A stretch of DNA of 64,000 nt from an uncultured beta proteobacterium (GCA_903935355.1 CAIZRK010000019.1:119569-183568), one strand, 5' to 3'. Numbered from the stretch's first letter, positions 7,701 through 19,562 are shown. A program made the numbers and translations. The notes: generated from the sequence alone by a model not told the origin.

Positions 7701-10700
7701 TTAATCAGCCCAGCGGCGTGCATTTCTGAACAGACGCATCCAAGGGCTTGCACCATCAGGGGTTTTTATCCAATCTGTTGGGCACCAGCTCATTTGCACA
7801 GACCTAAAAACCCGCTCAGGATGAGGCATCATTACCGTAAAGCGGCCATCGGGAGTAGTAAGGCCAGTAAGGCCACCAGCAGATCCATTGGGGTTCAGGG
7901 GGTAGGTTTGCGTAGGGTTACCTAGATGATCTACAAAACGCATGGCTACCAAGCCCTGTGCTTGCAATAGTGCAAGATTACCTTGTTGACTAAAGTTGGC
8001 AAAACCTTCGCCGTGAGCAATGGCGATGGGTAATTGGCTACCGGCCATTCCCTGGGTAAAGATCGATGGTGACTTGGTCACTTCAGCCATCACTAGGCGC
8101 GCTTCGTATTGCTCGGACTGATTGCGCGTAAACTTAGGCCAATTCTCTGCTCCTGGAATTATTCCCGCAAGATTGCTCATCATCTGGCAGCCATTGCAAA
8201 CGCCTAAGGCAAAGCTATCTTGGCGTGCAAAGAAAGAGGAAAACTGATCTCTTAATTGAGCATTAAACAGAATCGTTTTAGCCCACCCTTCACCTGCACC
8301 TAATACATCGCCATAACTAAAGCCACCACAGGAAATTAATCCTCGAAAGTCATCCAACTTCACTTTGCCCGCTAGTAAATCGGACATATGCACGTCATAA
8401 CTATCAAAGCCAGCCCAGTGAACTGCATAAGCCATCTCGACATGGGAGTTCACGCCCTGCTCTCGTAAAATAGCAACTTTAGGTCTTGCATTTTGACGAA
8501 TAAATGGCGCTGAGATATCTTCAGTAATATCAAAAGCGACCTTAGGGGACATTCCTGGATCGGCAATATTATCTAGAAGAGTAAATTCACTATCGGCGCA
8601 ATCTGGGTTATCGCGTAAGCGGGCAATCTGATAACTCGTATTACCCCACATTTTTTGTAAGACTTCACGTGGCTGCGCAAAGATATTTTTTGCATCACGC
8701 CAGATCTCGATACGACCATTGGTATTGGGTTTCGCAATCACATGGCTATAAGCACTCAAGCCTAATTTTCGAAGCGTAGTAAAGACGGCATCACGATCGC
8801 TTCTACGAATCTGAATAACTGCACCAAGTTCTTCATTAAACAAAGCGCGTAAGGTTTGCTCATGGCGACGACCTGAAACTTGTTGGGCCCAGTTCTTGGC
8901 ATCCCCCCAATCAGCTTCCTGGCCAACATCTACAGCTAGCATGTCTACATTTAAAGAAATGCCACAATGAGACGCAAAGGCCATCTCCGCTATACAGGCA
9001 AGCAAGCCACCGTCGGAACGATCGTGATAGGCTAATAATTGATTATGTTTACGTAGTTCAATAATGGTAGCAGCAAATGCCTTGAGATCTTCTGGATGAT
9101 CTACATTCGGGGCTACCTTACCTGATTGATTTAAGACTTGGGATAAGATGCTGCCAGCCATGCGGTTCTTACCACGACCCAAATCAATTAAGATCAGCTC
9201 GGTTTCTATATCAGCGCCACTAGTATCTTTTAATTGCAGTAAAGGTGTTGAGGTTTTTCGCACATCGTCCACAGATGCGAATGCGGAAATGATTAAAGAA
9301 ACTGGCGAGACCACTGCCTTATCTTGATTACCGTCTTGCCATGTACTTGCCATTGATAAAGAATCTTTGCCCACCGGAATGGAAATCCCTAGAGCTGGAC
9401 ATAAATCCATACCAATAGCCTCTACCGAGTCATACAGCTTGGCATCTTCACCAGGGGTGCCACAGGCAGCCATCCAATTAGCCGATAGTTTAATGTCTTT
9501 AAGTTGCTTAATGTCAGCAGCCAATATATTGGTAATAGCCTCACCTACAGCCATTTTTGCAGCAGCAGGTGCATTAATGACTGCTAAGGGGGTGCGCTCA
9601 CCCATCGACATGGCTTCACCACGGTAGCCTTTGTAATCCATCAGAGTAACAGCGCAATCAGCCACAGGAACTTGCCATGGACCGACAAAGGGATCGCGAG
9701 CATTTAATCCGCCTACCGTTCGATCACCAATGGTAATTAAGAAAGATTTACTAGCGACAGTAGGCTGTTGCAAAACCCAAGCAATACATTGTGATAGATC
9801 AGCATCAGTCACATCTAGCTCGTTAAAGTGTTGCATTACTCTTTTGACATCCCGGTGCATCCGAGGTGGCTTACCCAACAATACTTCCATTGGCATATCA
9901 ACCGGTAGCGCTTCATCTGAACCAGGCGTTTGGGTCGCATCAGTTAATTGCAATTGACGCTCAATAGTTGCTACACCAACCACGGCAAAAGGGCAACGCT
10001 CACGCTCACAAAATGATTTAAAGAGTTCAAGATCTTTTGACTCAATTGCAAGAACATAGCGCTCTTGAGATTCGTTACACCAAATCTCTGCAGGACTCAT
10101 GCCACTTTCTTCTAATGGCACATTACGTAACTTAAATTGAGCGCCTAAGCCCGCGCCATCTGCTAATTCTGGGAAGGCATTTGATAGTCCACCTGCGCCC
10201 ACATCATGAATCGAAACAATCAGATTATTCTCACCCATCGCTTTACATGCGTTGATCACTTCTTGTGCACGACGCTCCATCTCTGGATTACCCCGTTGTA
10301 CAGAATCAAAATCCAAATCAGCAGTGTTGGTTCCAGTAGTTACAGAGCTACCAGTGGCACCACCCATACCAATGCGCATTCCAGGGCCGCCCAGTTGAAT
10401 TAATAAATGACCTGCTTTAATTTCTTTTTTGGCCGTATGAATAGAATCAATACTGCCAATACCACCAGCAATCATGATGGGCTTGTGATAACCGCGACGA
10501 ACTCCTTCTAGGGTTTGTTCAAATACCCTGAAATAACCCCCTAAAATGGGTCTCCCGAATTCATTATTAAAAGCTGCGCCACCTAAAGGGCCATCAATCA
10601 TGATCTGCAGGGGAGTAGCAATTCGGTCTGGCTTGCCGTACTTTTCAGCTTCCCATGGTAAATCTGTACCGGGAATATTAAGGTTAGAGACAGAAAAGCC

Positions 10701-11735
10701 GGTTAAACCCGCTTTTGGGCGTCCACCAATACCAGTTGCGCCCTCGTCCCGAATCTCACCACCAGCACCTGTAGAAGCCCCTGGAAAAGGCGCTATGGCT
10801 GTAGGATGATTGTGAGTCTCAACCTTCATTAAGGTGTGAACTAATCGCTTATCTTTTTCGTAACGGTGGTCTGGGCCTTGAGGCGCCCAAGTCTCCGATT
10901 CACATCCAAGCATCACAGCAGAATTATCTGAGTAAGCAACGATAGTACCTTCAGGGTTTAATTGATGGGTATTACGAATCATGGCAAATAGGGATTTTTC
11001 CTGATCATCACCATCAATTGTCCAAGTGGAATTAAAGATTTTGTGACGGCAATGCTCGCTATTAGCTTGAGCAAACATAATGAGTTCTACATCGCTTGGA
11101 TTGCGCTCTAAGCGAATAAAGTTTTCAGTGAGATATTCAACCTCATCATCTGATAGCGCTAGACCCAACTCTTGGTTAGCCTTATCAAGAGCAGATCTAC
11201 CTTTTTCCAATACTGGAATACGCTGCAATGGCCGGTCAGCTAAAGTTTGATATAAGGCACTCGCCTCATTGGCTTGATTTATGACATTTTCTGTCATGCG
11301 ATCATGCAATACAGCTAAGACTAATTGCTCTTGTTCTTTGCTCAGTACTTTTTTACTTTGCCAGCCATATTGCACGCCCCGCTCAATACGCAATACATTG
11401 AGACCGCATTGCTGAGCGATATCTGTTGCTTTACTAGCCCATGGTGATACTGTGCCAAATCGAGGAATAGCTATCGCAGTATGTTTAACATGACTTTTAC
11501 TAAATAAAGAGTGGGCTGATTGCAGTTTTGAAACAAAAGTCTGGCCATAGGTCAAGAGGCTAGAAAGCATCTCTTTGTCTTGGTCGCTAAGCTCTGACTC
11601 AGTCCAAGTGAAATGCAGGTACTGAGCCTCAATGGACTCAAGTTCAATCCCCTGAGCACCGAGCGAGGCTAAAAGCCGCTGTTGGCGAAAGGCTGAAAGG
11701 GCATCGGCCCCGGGCAAGCAACTAAATGATGACAT
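7701..11735 (-). CDS. purL: Phosphoribosylformylglycinamidine synthase (large single-chain form)
   Basis: PurL catalyses the fourth step of purine synthesis, turning FGAR, glutamine and ATP into FGAM. At 1344 residues it is the long proteobacterial form: an N-terminal PurS-like domain, a linker, two AIRS-like synthase halves (with [22 protein letters not shown] and GDGAGGLSN-type motifs) and a C-terminal class I glutamine amidotransferase domain with nucleophile Cys in GVCNGCQMM and the His-Glu pair in MPHPERVF. The gene starts 21 bp after the LolD-like gene stop and probably shares its transcript. Standard length; no defect seen. Confidence 0.98.
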   Translation of the reverse strand: MSSFSCLPGADALSAFRQQRLLASLGAQGIELESIEAQYLHFTWTESELSDQDKEMLSSLLTYGQTFVSKLQSAHSLFSKSHVKHTAIAIPRFGTVSPWASKATDIAQQCGLNVLRIERGVQYGWQSKKVLSKEQEQLVLAVLHDRMTENVINQANEASALYQTLADRPLQRIPVLEKGRSALDKANQELGLALSDDEVEYLTENFIRLERNPSDVELIMFAQANSEHCRHKIFNSTWTIDGDDQEKSLFAMIRNTHQLNPEGTIVAYSDNSAVMLGCESETWAPQGPDHRYEKDKRLVHTLMKVETHNHPTAIAPFPGASTGAGGEIRDEGATGIGGRPKAGLTGFSVSNLNIPGTDLPWEAEKYGKPDRIATPLQIMIDGPLGGAAFNNEFGRPILGGYFRVFEQTLEGVRRGYHKPIMIAGGIGSIDSIHTAKKEIKAGHLLIQLGGPGMRIGMGGATGSSVTTGTNTADLDFDSVQRGNPEMERRAQEVINACKAMGENNLIVSIHDVGAGGLSNAFPELADGAGLGAQFKLRNVPLEESGMSPAEIWCNESQERYVLAIESKDLELFKSFCERERCPFAVVGVATIERQLQLTDATQTPGSDEALPVDMPMEVLLGKPPRMHRDVKRVMQHFNELDVTDADLSQCIAWVLQQPTVASKSFLITIGDRTVGGLNARDPFVGPWQVPVADCAVTLMDYKGYRGEAMSMGERTPLAVINAPAAAKMAVGEAITNILAADIKQLKDIKLSANWMAACGTPGEDAKLYDSVEAIGMDLCPALGISIPVGKDSLSMASTWQDGNQDKAVVSPVSLIISAFASVDDVRKTSTPLLQLKDTSGADIETELILIDLGRGKNRMAGSILSQVLNQSGKVAPNVDHPEDLKAFAATIIELRKHNQLLAYHDRSDGGLLACIAEMAFASHCGISLNVDMLAVDVGQEADWGDAKNWAQQVSGRRHEQTLRALFNEELGAVIQIRRSDRDAVFTTLRKLGLSAYSHVIAKPNTNGRIEIWRDAKNIFAQPREVLQKMWGNTSYQIARLRDNPDCADSEFTLLDNIADPGMSPKVAFDITEDISAPFIRQNARPKVAILREQGVNSHVEMAYAVHWAGFDSYDVHMSDLLAGKVKLDDFRGLISCGGFSYGDVLGAGEGWAKTILFNAQLRDQFSSFFARQDSFALGVCNGCQMMSNLAGIIPGAENWPKFTRNQSEQYEARLVMAEVTKSPSIFTQGMAGSQLPIAIAHGEGFANFSQQGNLALLQAQGLVAMRFVDHLGNPTQTYPLNPNGSAGGLTGLTTPDGRFTVMMPHPERVFRSVQMSWCPTDWIKTPDGASPWMRLFRNARRWAD

Positions 11736-11756
11736 CCCTAGATTATAAGGTTTTGA

Positions 11757-12437
11757 TTAAACTAGGCGGCCACCTTGTAAGTGCAATTGGCGAGTGCACC
11801 GCGCTGCCAAAGCTGGATCGTGGGTCACTAAAACCAAGGTCGAATGATTTTCTCGATTTAACTCAAAAAGCAGTTCAATGATGCGATTGCCGCTTGCCTC
11901 ATCAAGGCTGCCGGTAGGCTCATCAGCAAACAAGATAGCGGGTTTATTAATGAAGGCTCTAGCTAGCGCAACTCGCTGTTGCTCTCCGCCAGAGAGGGTT
12001 TTAGGAAAGTGATCTAGCCGACTTTCGAGACCAACCTTTTCTAGCCAAATCCTTGCCTCTTTGCGGGCAATAGCCTCAGAAATGCCATTAATCTCCAATG
12101 GTAGCATCACATTTTCAATGGCATTTAGGTGAGGCAGTAGCTGAAAGGACTGAAATACAAAACCTACATGTTGACCTCGTACTTGGGCGCGCCCATCTTC
12201 ATCTAACTCGTCTAGGTTCTGCCCCATTAAGCTAATGTGACCTGTACTAGGGCAATCAAGGCCCGCCAAAAGGCTCAGTAAGGTGCTTTTACCCGAACCG
12301 GAGCTACCCACAATCGCAATGCTCTCACCGCGGCCAACCTGTAGGCTAATGTCGTGCAAAATGGATAAATCGCCACCACTGGTTAGTACAGTTTTGCCAA
12401 CTTGCTTGGCATCGATCGTATTAAGACTATTACTCAT
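11757..12437 (-). CDS. ABC transporter ATP-binding protein, LolD/YbbA type
   Basis: A 226-residue ATPase with Walker A GSSGSGKST (about residue 43), Q-loop, signature LSGGEQQRVALARA, Walker B ILFADEPTG and the switch His in VTHDP. The sequence is of the MacB/LolD/YbbA group. The divergent tesA next door matches the conserved ybbA-tesA arrangement, so YbbA is more likely than LolD. In that arrangement a YbbP-like permease is expected; none is present here. Only 24 bp separate its start codon from that of tesA, so promoter elements must overlap the coding regions or one start is misplaced. Confidence 0.85.
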   Translation of the reverse strand: MSNSLNTIDAKQVGKTVLTSGGDLSILHDISLQVGRGESIAIVGSSGSGKSTLLSLLAGLDCPSTGHISLMGQNLDELDEDGRAQVRGQHVGFVFQSFQLLPHLNAIENVMLPLEINGISEAIARKEARIWLEKVGLESRLDHFPKTLSGGEQQRVALARAFINKPAILFADEPTGSLDEASGNRIIELLFELNRENHSTLVLVTHDPALAARCTRQLHLQGGRLV

Positions 12438-12461
12438 GAAGGAAAGTGACTTTAATTTTTA

Positions 12462-13118
12462 ATGATGAAGCAAACGTACTTCTGGAATAAAAAAGATTTA
12501 CTGAAGGTCTTATTTTGCCTGTTTATTCCTATTTCTTCATGGGCTCAAGCAAATCCATCCATATTAGTATTGGGAGATAGTCTTTCGGCAGAGTATGGCT
12601 TAGCCCGAGGATCTGGTTGGGTTCATTTACTAGAGCAACGACTTTTGCAAGATCAAAGTCAATGGAGGGTATTTAATGCCAGCATCAGTGGTGAAACTAC
12701 CTCTGGCGGCCTTACTCGTTTGCCCTTGCTCTTAGAGCAAAAGAAACCAGGGATTGTCATGATTGAATTAGGCGCTAATGATGCGCTTCGAGGTTTGTCG
12801 CTAGCAGAGACGAAGTCTAATTTGCGCATGATGATTGTGATGAGTAAAAAATCTGGGGCCAGGGTATTGCTCTTTGGGATGCAGATTCCGCCGAACTACG
12901 GGCAAAAATATACCGCTCAATTTAAGGCCCTCTACTCTGCTTTAGCCAAGGAGGAGAAAATTGAACTTATCCCATTTTTTCTAGAGGGTGTAGCTACTCG
13001 GCCAGATCTATTTCAAGCAGATCGAATTCATCCAAATGCCCAAGCACAGAGCGTGCTCTTTAAAAACGTATGGGGCTCAATGGCCCCATATTCCAAATTA
13101 CTCTTATCAAGTCCTTAA
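12462..13118 (+). CDS. tesA: Periplasmic SGNH lysophospholipase/arylesterase
   Basis: TesA hydrolyses acyl-thioesters, lysophospholipids and aryl esters in the periplasm. The 218-residue protein has an N-terminal signal peptide (hydrophobic LKVLFCLFIPISSWA, cleavage near AQA at about 29). The SGNH blocks follow in order: GDSLSAEYG with the nucleophile Ser, the Gly block around SGETTSGG, the ELGANDALRG block with Asn, and the DRIHPNAQ block with catalytic Asp and His. Two ATGs in tandem (12462, 12465) are both possible starts. Divergent from the YbbA-like ATPase, as in many proteobacteria. Confidence 0.93.
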   Translation: MMKQTYFWNKKDLLKVLFCLFIPISSWAQANPSILVLGDSLSAEYGLARGSGWVHLLEQRLLQDQSQWRVFNASISGETTSGGLTRLPLLLEQKKPGIVMIELGANDALRGLSLAETKSNLRMMIVMSKKSGARVLLFGMQIPPNYGQKYTAQFKALYSALAKEEKIELIPFFLEGVATRPDLFQADRIHPNAQAQSVLFKNVWGSMAPYSKLLLSSP

Positions 13119-13140
13119 GCAAGATTCCTTTTGAGACCCT

Positions 13141-14598
13141 TTAGCTACCGGAACTCATCGGCTTGAGTGGGTTGATCACCTTCACATCAGCAGCATTACG
13201 CCAGTAGCTCATAAAACCAGCAAACTCTGACTGTGCAGCCAATGCTTGAATTTGTTGTGCTTGAGCTTGATTAATTTTAGGGTCAGTAGCAGCCGGCTGA
13301 CGCACTTGGTCAATACGGTAAATAGTGATACCAACACCAGGGTTGCTAACTGATACCACCGCTGGTAATTTATCCGCATTAAGCGCCATCACCTCATCCA
13401 AAGATGGCCCAACTAAATTTCCAGGCTTATTACGTGAAATCCAGCTTGGGCTAGCAAATCCTGCACCATTTTTGGGGTCTTTCTGTAGGGCTGCATACTT
13501 TTCAACTGCAGCTGCTATGGCCAGTTTCTCAGAGGCTCCTTGAGTTACTTGGCGCTTAACTTCAGCTGCCACATCCTTATATGGAAGAATTTGAGCAGGA
13601 TGCAATGTCACTACCCGTGCTGAAACAAATACGCCAGGCGTGATCTGAACAGCTTCAGTATTGCGCTTATTTTTTACTGACTCATCACCAAAAAGAGACT
13701 GAATTACTTTTGGGTTAGCTAAGGGGTGGTCTTTAGAGACGCCACTTGCCCCACTACGTGTAAGCCCTTTTTGTGATTGAATAGTCAGCTTTAATTTATC
13801 AGCGGCAGGTTTCAGGGTATCAGCCTGATCGTAAGTGATGTTAGCAAATTGATCCGCTTTTTCACTAAATACCTTTGAGTCTTCTTTAGGGTCTGCCTTT
13901 AATACTATGTATTCCACATCGATGTATTCAGGGCTTTCAAACAACTTTGCATTAGCATTATAAAAAGCCTGTAACTCTTCTGGGGTCGGATTTACTTTAC
14001 CTAAGTAATCCTTGGCATTAAATTGCAGAGTTTGCACTTGGCGTTCCGTCGCATACAAAGAGGAAACAATTTGAGCTAACTTTGGATTAGCCAGTTCAGT
14101 TCTAGCCACAGAATTAACTAATTGCTGAATTTTTAAATCGAAACTCTGACCGGCATAGAACTGCTCTTCATTCATGCCATTGCTCGCAAGCAATTGCTTA
14201 AAGCGAGTATCGTCGAAGCTTCCATCTTCACGATACAAAGCCCGAATTTGCGGGATCTTTTGCAAGCTATTAACTAATTCTTGTTTGCTGACTTGAAGCC
14301 GTAAGTTAGAAACAGCAAATCCTAAAATGCGCTGTTGCAATAGCTCATTGAGGATCGCTTGACGAAATTGCAAGCTTTGTGCAATTTGGGGATTACCGCC
14401 CACGCGCTCAGCTTGACGTTTAGCAGCAATCTCCACTTCTTGAGCAGTAATAGCCTTACCATTGACCTTCAAAATATCCGTTTCTTTATCCATAAACTCG
14501 GAATAGCTTGAAATGCCAAAAAGGGCGAAAGAGGGAACAATAAACAGCATCAAGACGAGCTGTAGAATCTTTTGGTGCTTACGTACAGAATCAAACAT
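13141..14598 (-). CDS. ppiD: PpiD-like periplasmic folding factor lacking a recognisable parvulin domain
   Basis: PpiD is an inner-membrane-anchored chaperone that assists proteins leaving the Sec translocon. The N-terminus (MFDSVRKHQK, then a membrane segment at about 12-32) and the SurA-N-like helical domain with RQAILNELLQQR are typical. Relatives I know have about 620-640 residues with a central parvulin rotamase domain. This one has 485, and the stretch after about residue 230 passes from FESPEYIDVEYIVLKAD almost directly to the C-terminal domain. I see no HILI...GGDLG-type rotamase motif. It appears to be chaperone-only. The frame is intact, so this is a domain loss and not a frameshift. 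Position next to lon and tRNA-Val is classical. Confidence 0.88.
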   Translation of the reverse strand: MFDSVRKHQKILQLVLMLFIVPSFALFGISSYSEFMDKETDILKVNGKAITAQEVEIAAKRQAERVGGNPQIAQSLQFRQAILNELLQQRILGFAVSNLRLQVSKQELVNSLQKIPQIRALYREDGSFDDTRFKQLLASNGMNEEQFYAGQSFDLKIQQLVNSVARTELANPKLAQIVSSLYATERQVQTLQFNAKDYLGKVNPTPEELQAFYNANAKLFESPEYIDVEYIVLKADPKEDSKVFSEKADQFANITYDQADTLKPAADKLKLTIQSQKGLTRSGASGVSKDHPLANPKVIQSLFGDESVKNKRNTEAVQITPGVFVSARVVTLHPAQILPYKDVAAEVKRQVTQGASEKLAIAAAVEKYAALQKDPKNGAGFASPSWISRNKPGNLVGPSLDEVMALNADKLPAVVSVSNPGVGITIYRIDQVRQPAATDPKINQAQAQQIQALAAQSEFAGFMSYWRNAADVKVINPLKPMSSGS

Positions 14599-14734
14599 GG
14601 GTTAATCGCTAGAAAATGAGTTTAGTAATGAGAGTTTACTAGGTGAAAGACTTAGACCCTCTAGAAAGCTTTTGCTGGTGAAGCCTTTACTACTTTGAAG
14701 GCGTTACGGCGTTTGAAATGAGAAGTACATAATG

Positions 14735-14764
14735 AAAAAGCCCAACCGCAGTCGGCTGGGCTAT
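14735..14764 (-). terminator. Rho-independent terminator after tRNA-Val
   Basis: On the minus strand the sequence forms an AGCCCAGCCG / CGGTTGGGCT stem (one G-T pair) and ends in TTTTT, just downstream of tRNA-Val. The stretch 14599-14734 between it and ppiD shows no supportable gene. Confidence 0.88.
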
Positions 14765-14769
14765 AAAAC

Positions 14770-14845
14770 TGGTGGGCGCTGACGGGATCGAACCGCCGAC
14801 ATTCTGCGTGTAAGGCAGACGCTCTACCATCTGAGCTAAGCGCCC
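14770..14845 (-). tRNA. tRNA-Val (anticodon TAC)
   Basis: The minus strand folds as a full cloverleaf of 76 nt: acceptor GGGCGCT pairing with AGCGCCC, D-arm GCTC/GAGC, anticodon stem TCTGC/GCAGA with loop CTTACAC (anticodon TAC), T-loop TTCGATC, and an encoded ACCA end. It sits between lon and ppiD. The 116 bp between it and the lon stop hold no gene, so hupB, often found at this place in other proteobacteria, is absent here. Confidence 0.98.
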
Positions 14846-14961
14846 TAATTTAATACAGACAGAATTGTAACCTAGAGTAGCTACCCTAAGATGGGTTTAG
14901 GGGTAAAAACATTCAAAATTAAAGCATTTTTGTGCCAGAACTCTTCTGCCATCAACAGGTT

Positions 14962-17394
14962 TTAATGCTTAAGAACATCTCCCGATGCTATCTTTTCGTT
15001 GGCCTTGCTAGCTTCAGAGGCTTGCTTGGCTAACTCTTCAGGGGTTAGATCAGGTAATGCCTGTGGCTTTCTCTCTAAAGCAAGCTCTAAGACATTATCG
15101 ATCCAACGAACAGGGACAATTTCAATGGCATTTTTGACATTATCAGGAATATCAATTAAGTCCTTCACATTTTCTTCCGGAATTAACGCCAATTTAATAC
15201 CACCACGATGAGCAGCCAACAACTTCTCTTTAAGGCCGCCAATAGGCAACACTTCACCACGCAGCGTGATCTCACCTGTCATAGCAACATCTGAACGAAT
15301 CGGGATGCCAGTAAGTACCGAGACTAAGGCGGTTGTAATAGCTATTCCGGCTGATGGACCATCTTTTGGAGTGGCGCCATCTGGAAAGTGAATATGAATA
15401 TCCTTCTTCTCAAAAGCTTCATCTGCGACTCCTAAACGTCTTGCTCTAGAGCGCACTACTGTGCGAGCAGCTTCTACAGATTCTTTCATCACATCACCGA
15501 TTGATCCAGTACGTGTAATGACACCTTTTCCTGGCATGACTGCCGCTTCAATGGTTAATAAATCACCACCAACCTCTGTCCATGCCAAACCTGTCACTTG
15601 CCCAACTTGATTTTCTTTTGCGGCCAAACCAAAGTCATACATCCTAACTGATAAGAATTTTTCTAAATTATCTTCATTGACAATAATCGGAGCGGCTTCT
15701 TTCTTGAGCAAAAGAAGCTTCACGACTTTGCGACAAATCTTGCTAATTTCACGCTCTAAAGAACGCACACCAGCTTCACGGGTGTAATAGCGGATGATGC
15801 TACGAACAGCACTTTCTTCAATCTGGAGCTCATCCTTTTTTAGGCCATTATTTTTAATCTGTTTAGGAATTAAATAATTGACTGCAATATTGGTTTTTTC
15901 ATCCTCGGTGTAACCCGCCAAACGAATGATCTCTAGACGATCTAATAATGGACCTGGAATATTTAAAGAATTCGCTGTAGCAACAAACATCACATCTGAG
16001 AGATCAAAGTCTACTTCGACATAGTGATCTTGAAAGGTGTGATTTTGCTCTGGATCTAAGACCTCCAACAAAGCGCTAGCAGGATCGCCACGGAAATCCA
16101 TACCCATTTTGTCCACTTCGTCCAATAGAAACAATGGATTGCGTACGCCCACTTTAGTTAAGCTAGTCAAAATCTTACCAGGCATAGACCCAATATAGGT
16201 ACGTCGATGCCCACGAATCTCGGACTCATCTCGAACGCCACCTAAAGCCATCCGAACAAACTTGCGATTAGTTGCCCGTGCAATTGATTGCCCAAGCGAT
16301 GTTTTGCCGACGCCTGGAGGGCCAACCAAACACAGAATTGGAGCCTTAACCCGATCAACGCGCTGCTGAACTGCGAGGTACTCCAAAATACGCTCTTTGA
16401 CTTTATCTAACCCGTAATGATCTTCATCTAATACCTTTTCAGCATTGGTGAGGTCATTATTGATTTTGCTTTTTTTCTTCCAAGGAAGATTCACTAGAGT
16501 ATCAATAAAGTTTCGGATCACCGTAGCTTCAGCAGACATGGGTGACATCAGTTTAAGTTTTTTTAATTCTGATTCTGCTTTTTTCAATGCTTCTTTAGGC
16601 ATGTGAGCTGCTTTGATGCGTTTATCAAGTTCTTCAAGATCAGCACCCTCCTCACCCTCACCTAGTTCTTTTTGAATGGCTTTGACTTGCTCGTTTAAAT
16701 AGTATTCGCGTTGACTCTTTTCCATCTGGCGCTTCACGCGTCCACGAATACGCTTTTCTACTTGCAAGATATCAATCTCACTTTCTAAATCCGCTAAAAG
16801 ACTTTCTAGACGCTGTACGACATCCATCATTTCCAAGAGGCGTTGTTTTTGCTCCAGTTTGACAGGCAGATGGGCACAAATAGTATCAGCTAAACGGCTT
16901 GGGTCATCTATTCCCCCTAAAGAAGAAAGAATTTCTTGAGGCACTTTTTTATTGAGTTTTACGTATTGATCAAACTGGGCCATGATGGCACGACGTAACG
17001 CTTCGGTTTCATGTGCATCAATAGTAGAAAGAGCTGTGGGGGTTGCTTCGCAAGCAAAGTAGCCCAGACTATCTTCAATTTGACTTACCTCGGCACGCTG
17101 CACACCTTCAACTAGCACCTTCACAGTTCCATCGGGCAATTTAAGCATTTGAAGAATATTCGCGATACAACCCACTTGGTAAAGATCTTCCACAGATGGT
17201 TCATCTTTTGCAGCAGTCTTTTGGGCAACTAGCATCACATTCTTGCCAGTTTCCATAGCTGCTTCAAGCGCTTTAATCGATTTTGGGCGACCCACAAACA
17301 AGGGAATCACCATATGGGGAAAGACAACCACATCCCTTAATGGGAGCAATGGTAATGAAATAGGTTCAGAGGGCAGTAATAAGTGGCCAGGCAT
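14962..17394 (-). CDS. lon: ATP-dependent protease La (Lon)
   Basis: Lon is the cytoplasmic AAA+ serine protease that removes damaged and regulatory proteins. The 810 residues are laid out as expected: N-terminal substrate domain ([19 protein letters not shown]), coiled region, AAA+ module with Walker [10 protein letters not shown] (about 360) and Walker [10 protein letters not shown], then the protease domain with catalytic Ser in [10 protein letters not shown] (about 685) and Lys in [11 protein letters not shown] strong TTTGGAGG ribosome-binding site precedes ATG 17394. A sigma32-like promoter lies about 95 bp upstream (17487-17514). Confidence 0.98.
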   Translation of the reverse strand: MPGHLLLPSEPISLPLLPLRDVVVFPHMVIPLFVGRPKSIKALEAAMETGKNVMLVAQKTAAKDEPSVEDLYQVGCIANILQMLKLPDGTVKVLVEGVQRAEVSQIEDSLGYFACEATPTALSTIDAHETEALRRAIMAQFDQYVKLNKKVPQEILSSLGGIDDPSRLADTICAHLPVKLEQKQRLLEMMDVVQRLESLLADLESEIDILQVEKRIRGRVKRQMEKSQREYYLNEQVKAIQKELGEGEEGADLEELDKRIKAAHMPKEALKKAESELKKLKLMSPMSAEATVIRNFIDTLVNLPWKKKSKINNDLTNAEKVLDEDHYGLDKVKERILEYLAVQQRVDRVKAPILCLVGPPGVGKTSLGQSIARATNRKFVRMALGGVRDESEIRGHRRTYIGSMPGKILTSLTKVGVRNPLFLLDEVDKMGMDFRGDPASALLEVLDPEQNHTFQDHYVEVDFDLSDVMFVATANSLNIPGPLLDRLEIIRLAGYTEDEKTNIAVNYLIPKQIKNNGLKKDELQIEESAVRSIIRYYTREAGVRSLEREISKICRKVVKLLLLKKEAAPIIVNEDNLEKFLSVRMYDFGLAAKENQVGQVTGLAWTEVGGDLLTIEAAVMPGKGVITRTGSIGDVMKESVEAARTVVRSRARRLGVADEAFEKKDIHIHFPDGATPKDGPSAGIAITTALVSVLTGIPIRSDVAMTGEITLRGEVLPIGGLKEKLLAAHRGGIKLALIPEENVKDLIDIPDNVKNAIEIVPVRWIDNVLELALERKPQALPDLTPEELAKQASEASKANEKIASGDVLKH

Positions 17395-17486
17395 AAGGCA
17401 ATTCCTCCAAAGTAATCAATCCTCAATAAACTCTAAAAATGTCTAAATACTAGATACAGACCTAATTGATGAGTAGGATACTACCT

Positions 17487-17514
17487 ATATGGGTGCCTGC
17501 TAGAGAAAAACAAG
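17487..17514 (-). promoter_or_regulatory. Heat-shock (sigma32)-like promoter of lon
   Basis: On the minus strand CTTGTTT is followed after 14 bases by CCCATAT, close to the sigma32 consensus CTTGAAA - N11-16 - CCCCAT-T. It lies about 95 bp before the lon start, between clpX and lon, and would allow lon to be induced apart from the upstream genes. Sequence match only. Confidence 0.5.
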
Positions 17515-17566
17515 GGGGAAATATGCCAGAAATGAGCAAAAATCAAGAAATATCAGGTAAAAACCC

Positions 17567-18904
17567 CTATAAATTCGCTTTTTTGCTCAATATTGCTGAT
17601 TCTGTATCCTGCTTATAGACCAAGATTGGTTTTCCGCCCTCAGCAATCGTACTTTCATCGATCACGACCTTTTGAACGTTTTTTAAGGACGGCAGGTCAT
17701 ACATGATATCCATCAAAGAGCCTTCTAAAATGGAGCGCAGGCCACGGGCACCTGTTTTGCGGGCAATCGCTTTTTTAGCAATGGCTGATAAGGCCGCTGG
17801 ACGAACTTCGAGCTCGGAGCCCTCCATCTTTAAAAGTGCTTGATATTGCTTAACCAGTGCATTTTTAGGTTCCGTCAGGATTTGAATTAACGCTTTCTCA
17901 TCTAACTGCAGCAAAGTAGCTACAACAGGTAGACGTCCAATCAATTCTGGAATTAGGCCGAACTTAATTAAATCCTCAGGCTCGACTTCGATTAAAAGGT
18001 CGCTGACGCCACGATCGTCTTTACCCGGTACCGTGGCATTAAATCCAATACCAGTCTTTGCTGTGCGCTGTTGAATTACCTTTTCAAGCCCATCAAACGC
18101 GCCACCACAAATAAACAAGATGTTAGTCGTATCAACTTGTAAGAAATCTTGATTGGGGTGCTTACGTCCACCTTGGGGTGGAATTGAAGCCATTGTGCCT
18201 TCAACCATCTTCAAAAGTGCTTGTTGCACTCCCTCACCCGATACATCACGAGTGATAGAGGGGTTATCCGATTTACGGGAAATCTTATCGATCTCATCAA
18301 TGTAGACAATCCCGCGTTGGGCTTTTTCTATATCGTAATCACAAGCTTGCAATAACTTTTGAATGATGTTTTCAACATCTTCACCAACATAACCCGCTTC
18401 AGTCAAAGTAGTTGCATCGGCCATTACAAAAGGTACATCTAGCATACGGGCTAGTGTTAGAGCTAGTAATGTTTTTCCAGAACCTGTAGGTCCAATTAAT
18501 AAAATATTGCTCTTAGCTAGTTCAACGCCATCAATAATGGCCTTAGCAGGAACCTTGCTTACTTTTTTATCTAGTTTCTCTTCTTTAGTTTCAGGTAAAT
18601 ACTCCAAGCGCTTGTAGTGGTTATATACGGCTACCGCTAAGTTTTTCTTGGCATGATCTTGCCCAATGACATATTGATCTAAGTGCTCACGAATTTGATG
18701 TGGAGTTGGGAGCGAGTAATCGCCTTCCTTTTTGGGAAGCTTAGCAAGTTCTTCTTTAATGATATCGGTACAAAGATCAATGCATTCATCGCAGATATAA
18801 ACCGAAGGCCCTGCAATCAGTTTTTTAACTTCATGTTGACCCTTGCCGCAGAAGGAGCAATACAGGATTTGATCAGTACTAGAGGTGGTCTTTTTATCGC
18901 TCAA
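17567..18904 (-). CDS. clpX: ATP-dependent Clp protease ATP-binding subunit ClpX
   Basis: ClpX is the AAA+ unfoldase that feeds tagged substrates to ClpP. The 445-residue protein has the N-terminal zinc-binding domain with Cys16, Cys19, Cys38 and Cys41, Walker A GPTGSGKT (about 142), Walker [11 protein letters not shown], the ClpP-contacting IGF loop (TGIGFNA), and the sensor-2 segment [10 protein letters not shown]. Length is slightly above the usual 420-425. It lies 28 bp downstream of clpP on the same strand, in the conserved tig-clpP-clpX-lon order. Confidence 0.98.
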   Translation of the reverse strand: MSDKKTTSSTDQILYCSFCGKGQHEVKKLIAGPSVYICDECIDLCTDIIKEELAKLPKKEGDYSLPTPHQIREHLDQYVIGQDHAKKNLAVAVYNHYKRLEYLPETKEEKLDKKVSKVPAKAIIDGVELAKSNILLIGPTGSGKTLLALTLARMLDVPFVMADATTLTEAGYVGEDVENIIQKLLQACDYDIEKAQRGIVYIDEIDKISRKSDNPSITRDVSGEGVQQALLKMVEGTMASIPPQGGRKHPNQDFLQVDTTNILFICGGAFDGLEKVIQQRTAKTGIGFNATVPGKDDRGVSDLLIEVEPEDLIKFGLIPELIGRLPVVATLLQLDEKALIQILTEPKNALVKQYQALLKMEGSELEVRPAALSAIAKKAIARKTGARGLRSILEGSLMDIMYDLPSLKNVQKVVIDESTIAEGGKPILVYKQDTESAILSKKANL

Positions 18905-18932
18905 AATGGAAATCTCAAAAATAAATGCTAAA

Positions 18933-19562
18933 TTAAGGACGTTTATCGATGACTTTATCGATCAAACCATATTCCTGAGCCTGTTCGGCGGACATAAAAT
19001 TATCGCGATCAGTATCTTTAGCAATGGTTTCGATAGTTTGACCAGTGCGATCAGCCAAAATCTGATTCAGACGTTCCCGCAAGTAAAGAATTTCACGAGC
19101 TTGAATTTCAATATCGGAAGCTTGACCACGTGCACCGCCTAATGGCTGATGAATCATCACGCGTGAGTTAGGCAAGGCATAACGCTTACCTTTTTCTCCA
19201 GCACATAATAAGAATGCACCCATACTCGCAGCCATGCCCATGCATAAAGTGCTAACGTGAGGCTTAATAAATTGCATAGTGTCATAAATTGCTAAGCCAG
19301 CAGAAACCGAGCCGCCAGGAGAATTGATATATAAAGAAATCTCTTTATCCGGGTTTTCGCTCTCAAGGAACAAAAGCTGTGCAATTACTAAGTTAGCAGT
19401 TTGATCATTTACCTCACCAACCAAGAAAACAACGCGCTCTCTAAGAAGACGTGAATATATGTCATATGCTCTCTCACCTCGACCAGAGGTTTCGATCACC
19501 ATCGGAACCAAACCCAAGCCTTGGGGTTCTAAATTTTCAGAATGAAAGTGATTTAGGTTCAT
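18933..19562 (-). CDS. clpP: ATP-dependent Clp protease proteolytic subunit ClpP
   Basis: ClpP forms the tetradecameric serine-protease chamber used with ClpX. In 209 residues it shows the catalytic Ser113 in MAASMGA, His138 in MIHQPLGG and a downstream Asp in the TDRDNFMSA region, plus the SPGGSV oxyanion-hole segment. A short N-terminal propeptide of about 15 residues precedes the mature-like start at LGLVPMVIE. It is 37 bp after tig and 28 bp before clpX, so the three are most likely one operon. Confidence 0.98.
   Translation of the reverse strand: MNLNHFHSENLEPQGLGLVPMVIETSGRGERAYDIYSRLLRERVVFLVGEVNDQTANLVIAQLLFLESENPDKEISLYINSPGGSVSAGLAIYDTMQFIKPHVSTLCMGMAASMGAFLLCAGEKGKRYALPNSRVMIHQPLGGARGQASDIEIQAREILYLRERLNQILADRTGQTIETIAKDTDRDNFMSAEQAQEYGLIDKVIDKRP

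Noticed and set aside
14650..14735. A minus-strand stretch coding KRRNAFKVVKASPAKAF and a stop, possibly a relic of hupB between tRNA-Val and ppiD
   Set aside because: No start codon, no recognisable HU motif and only about 20 residues; the basic composition alone does not support a gene or relic.
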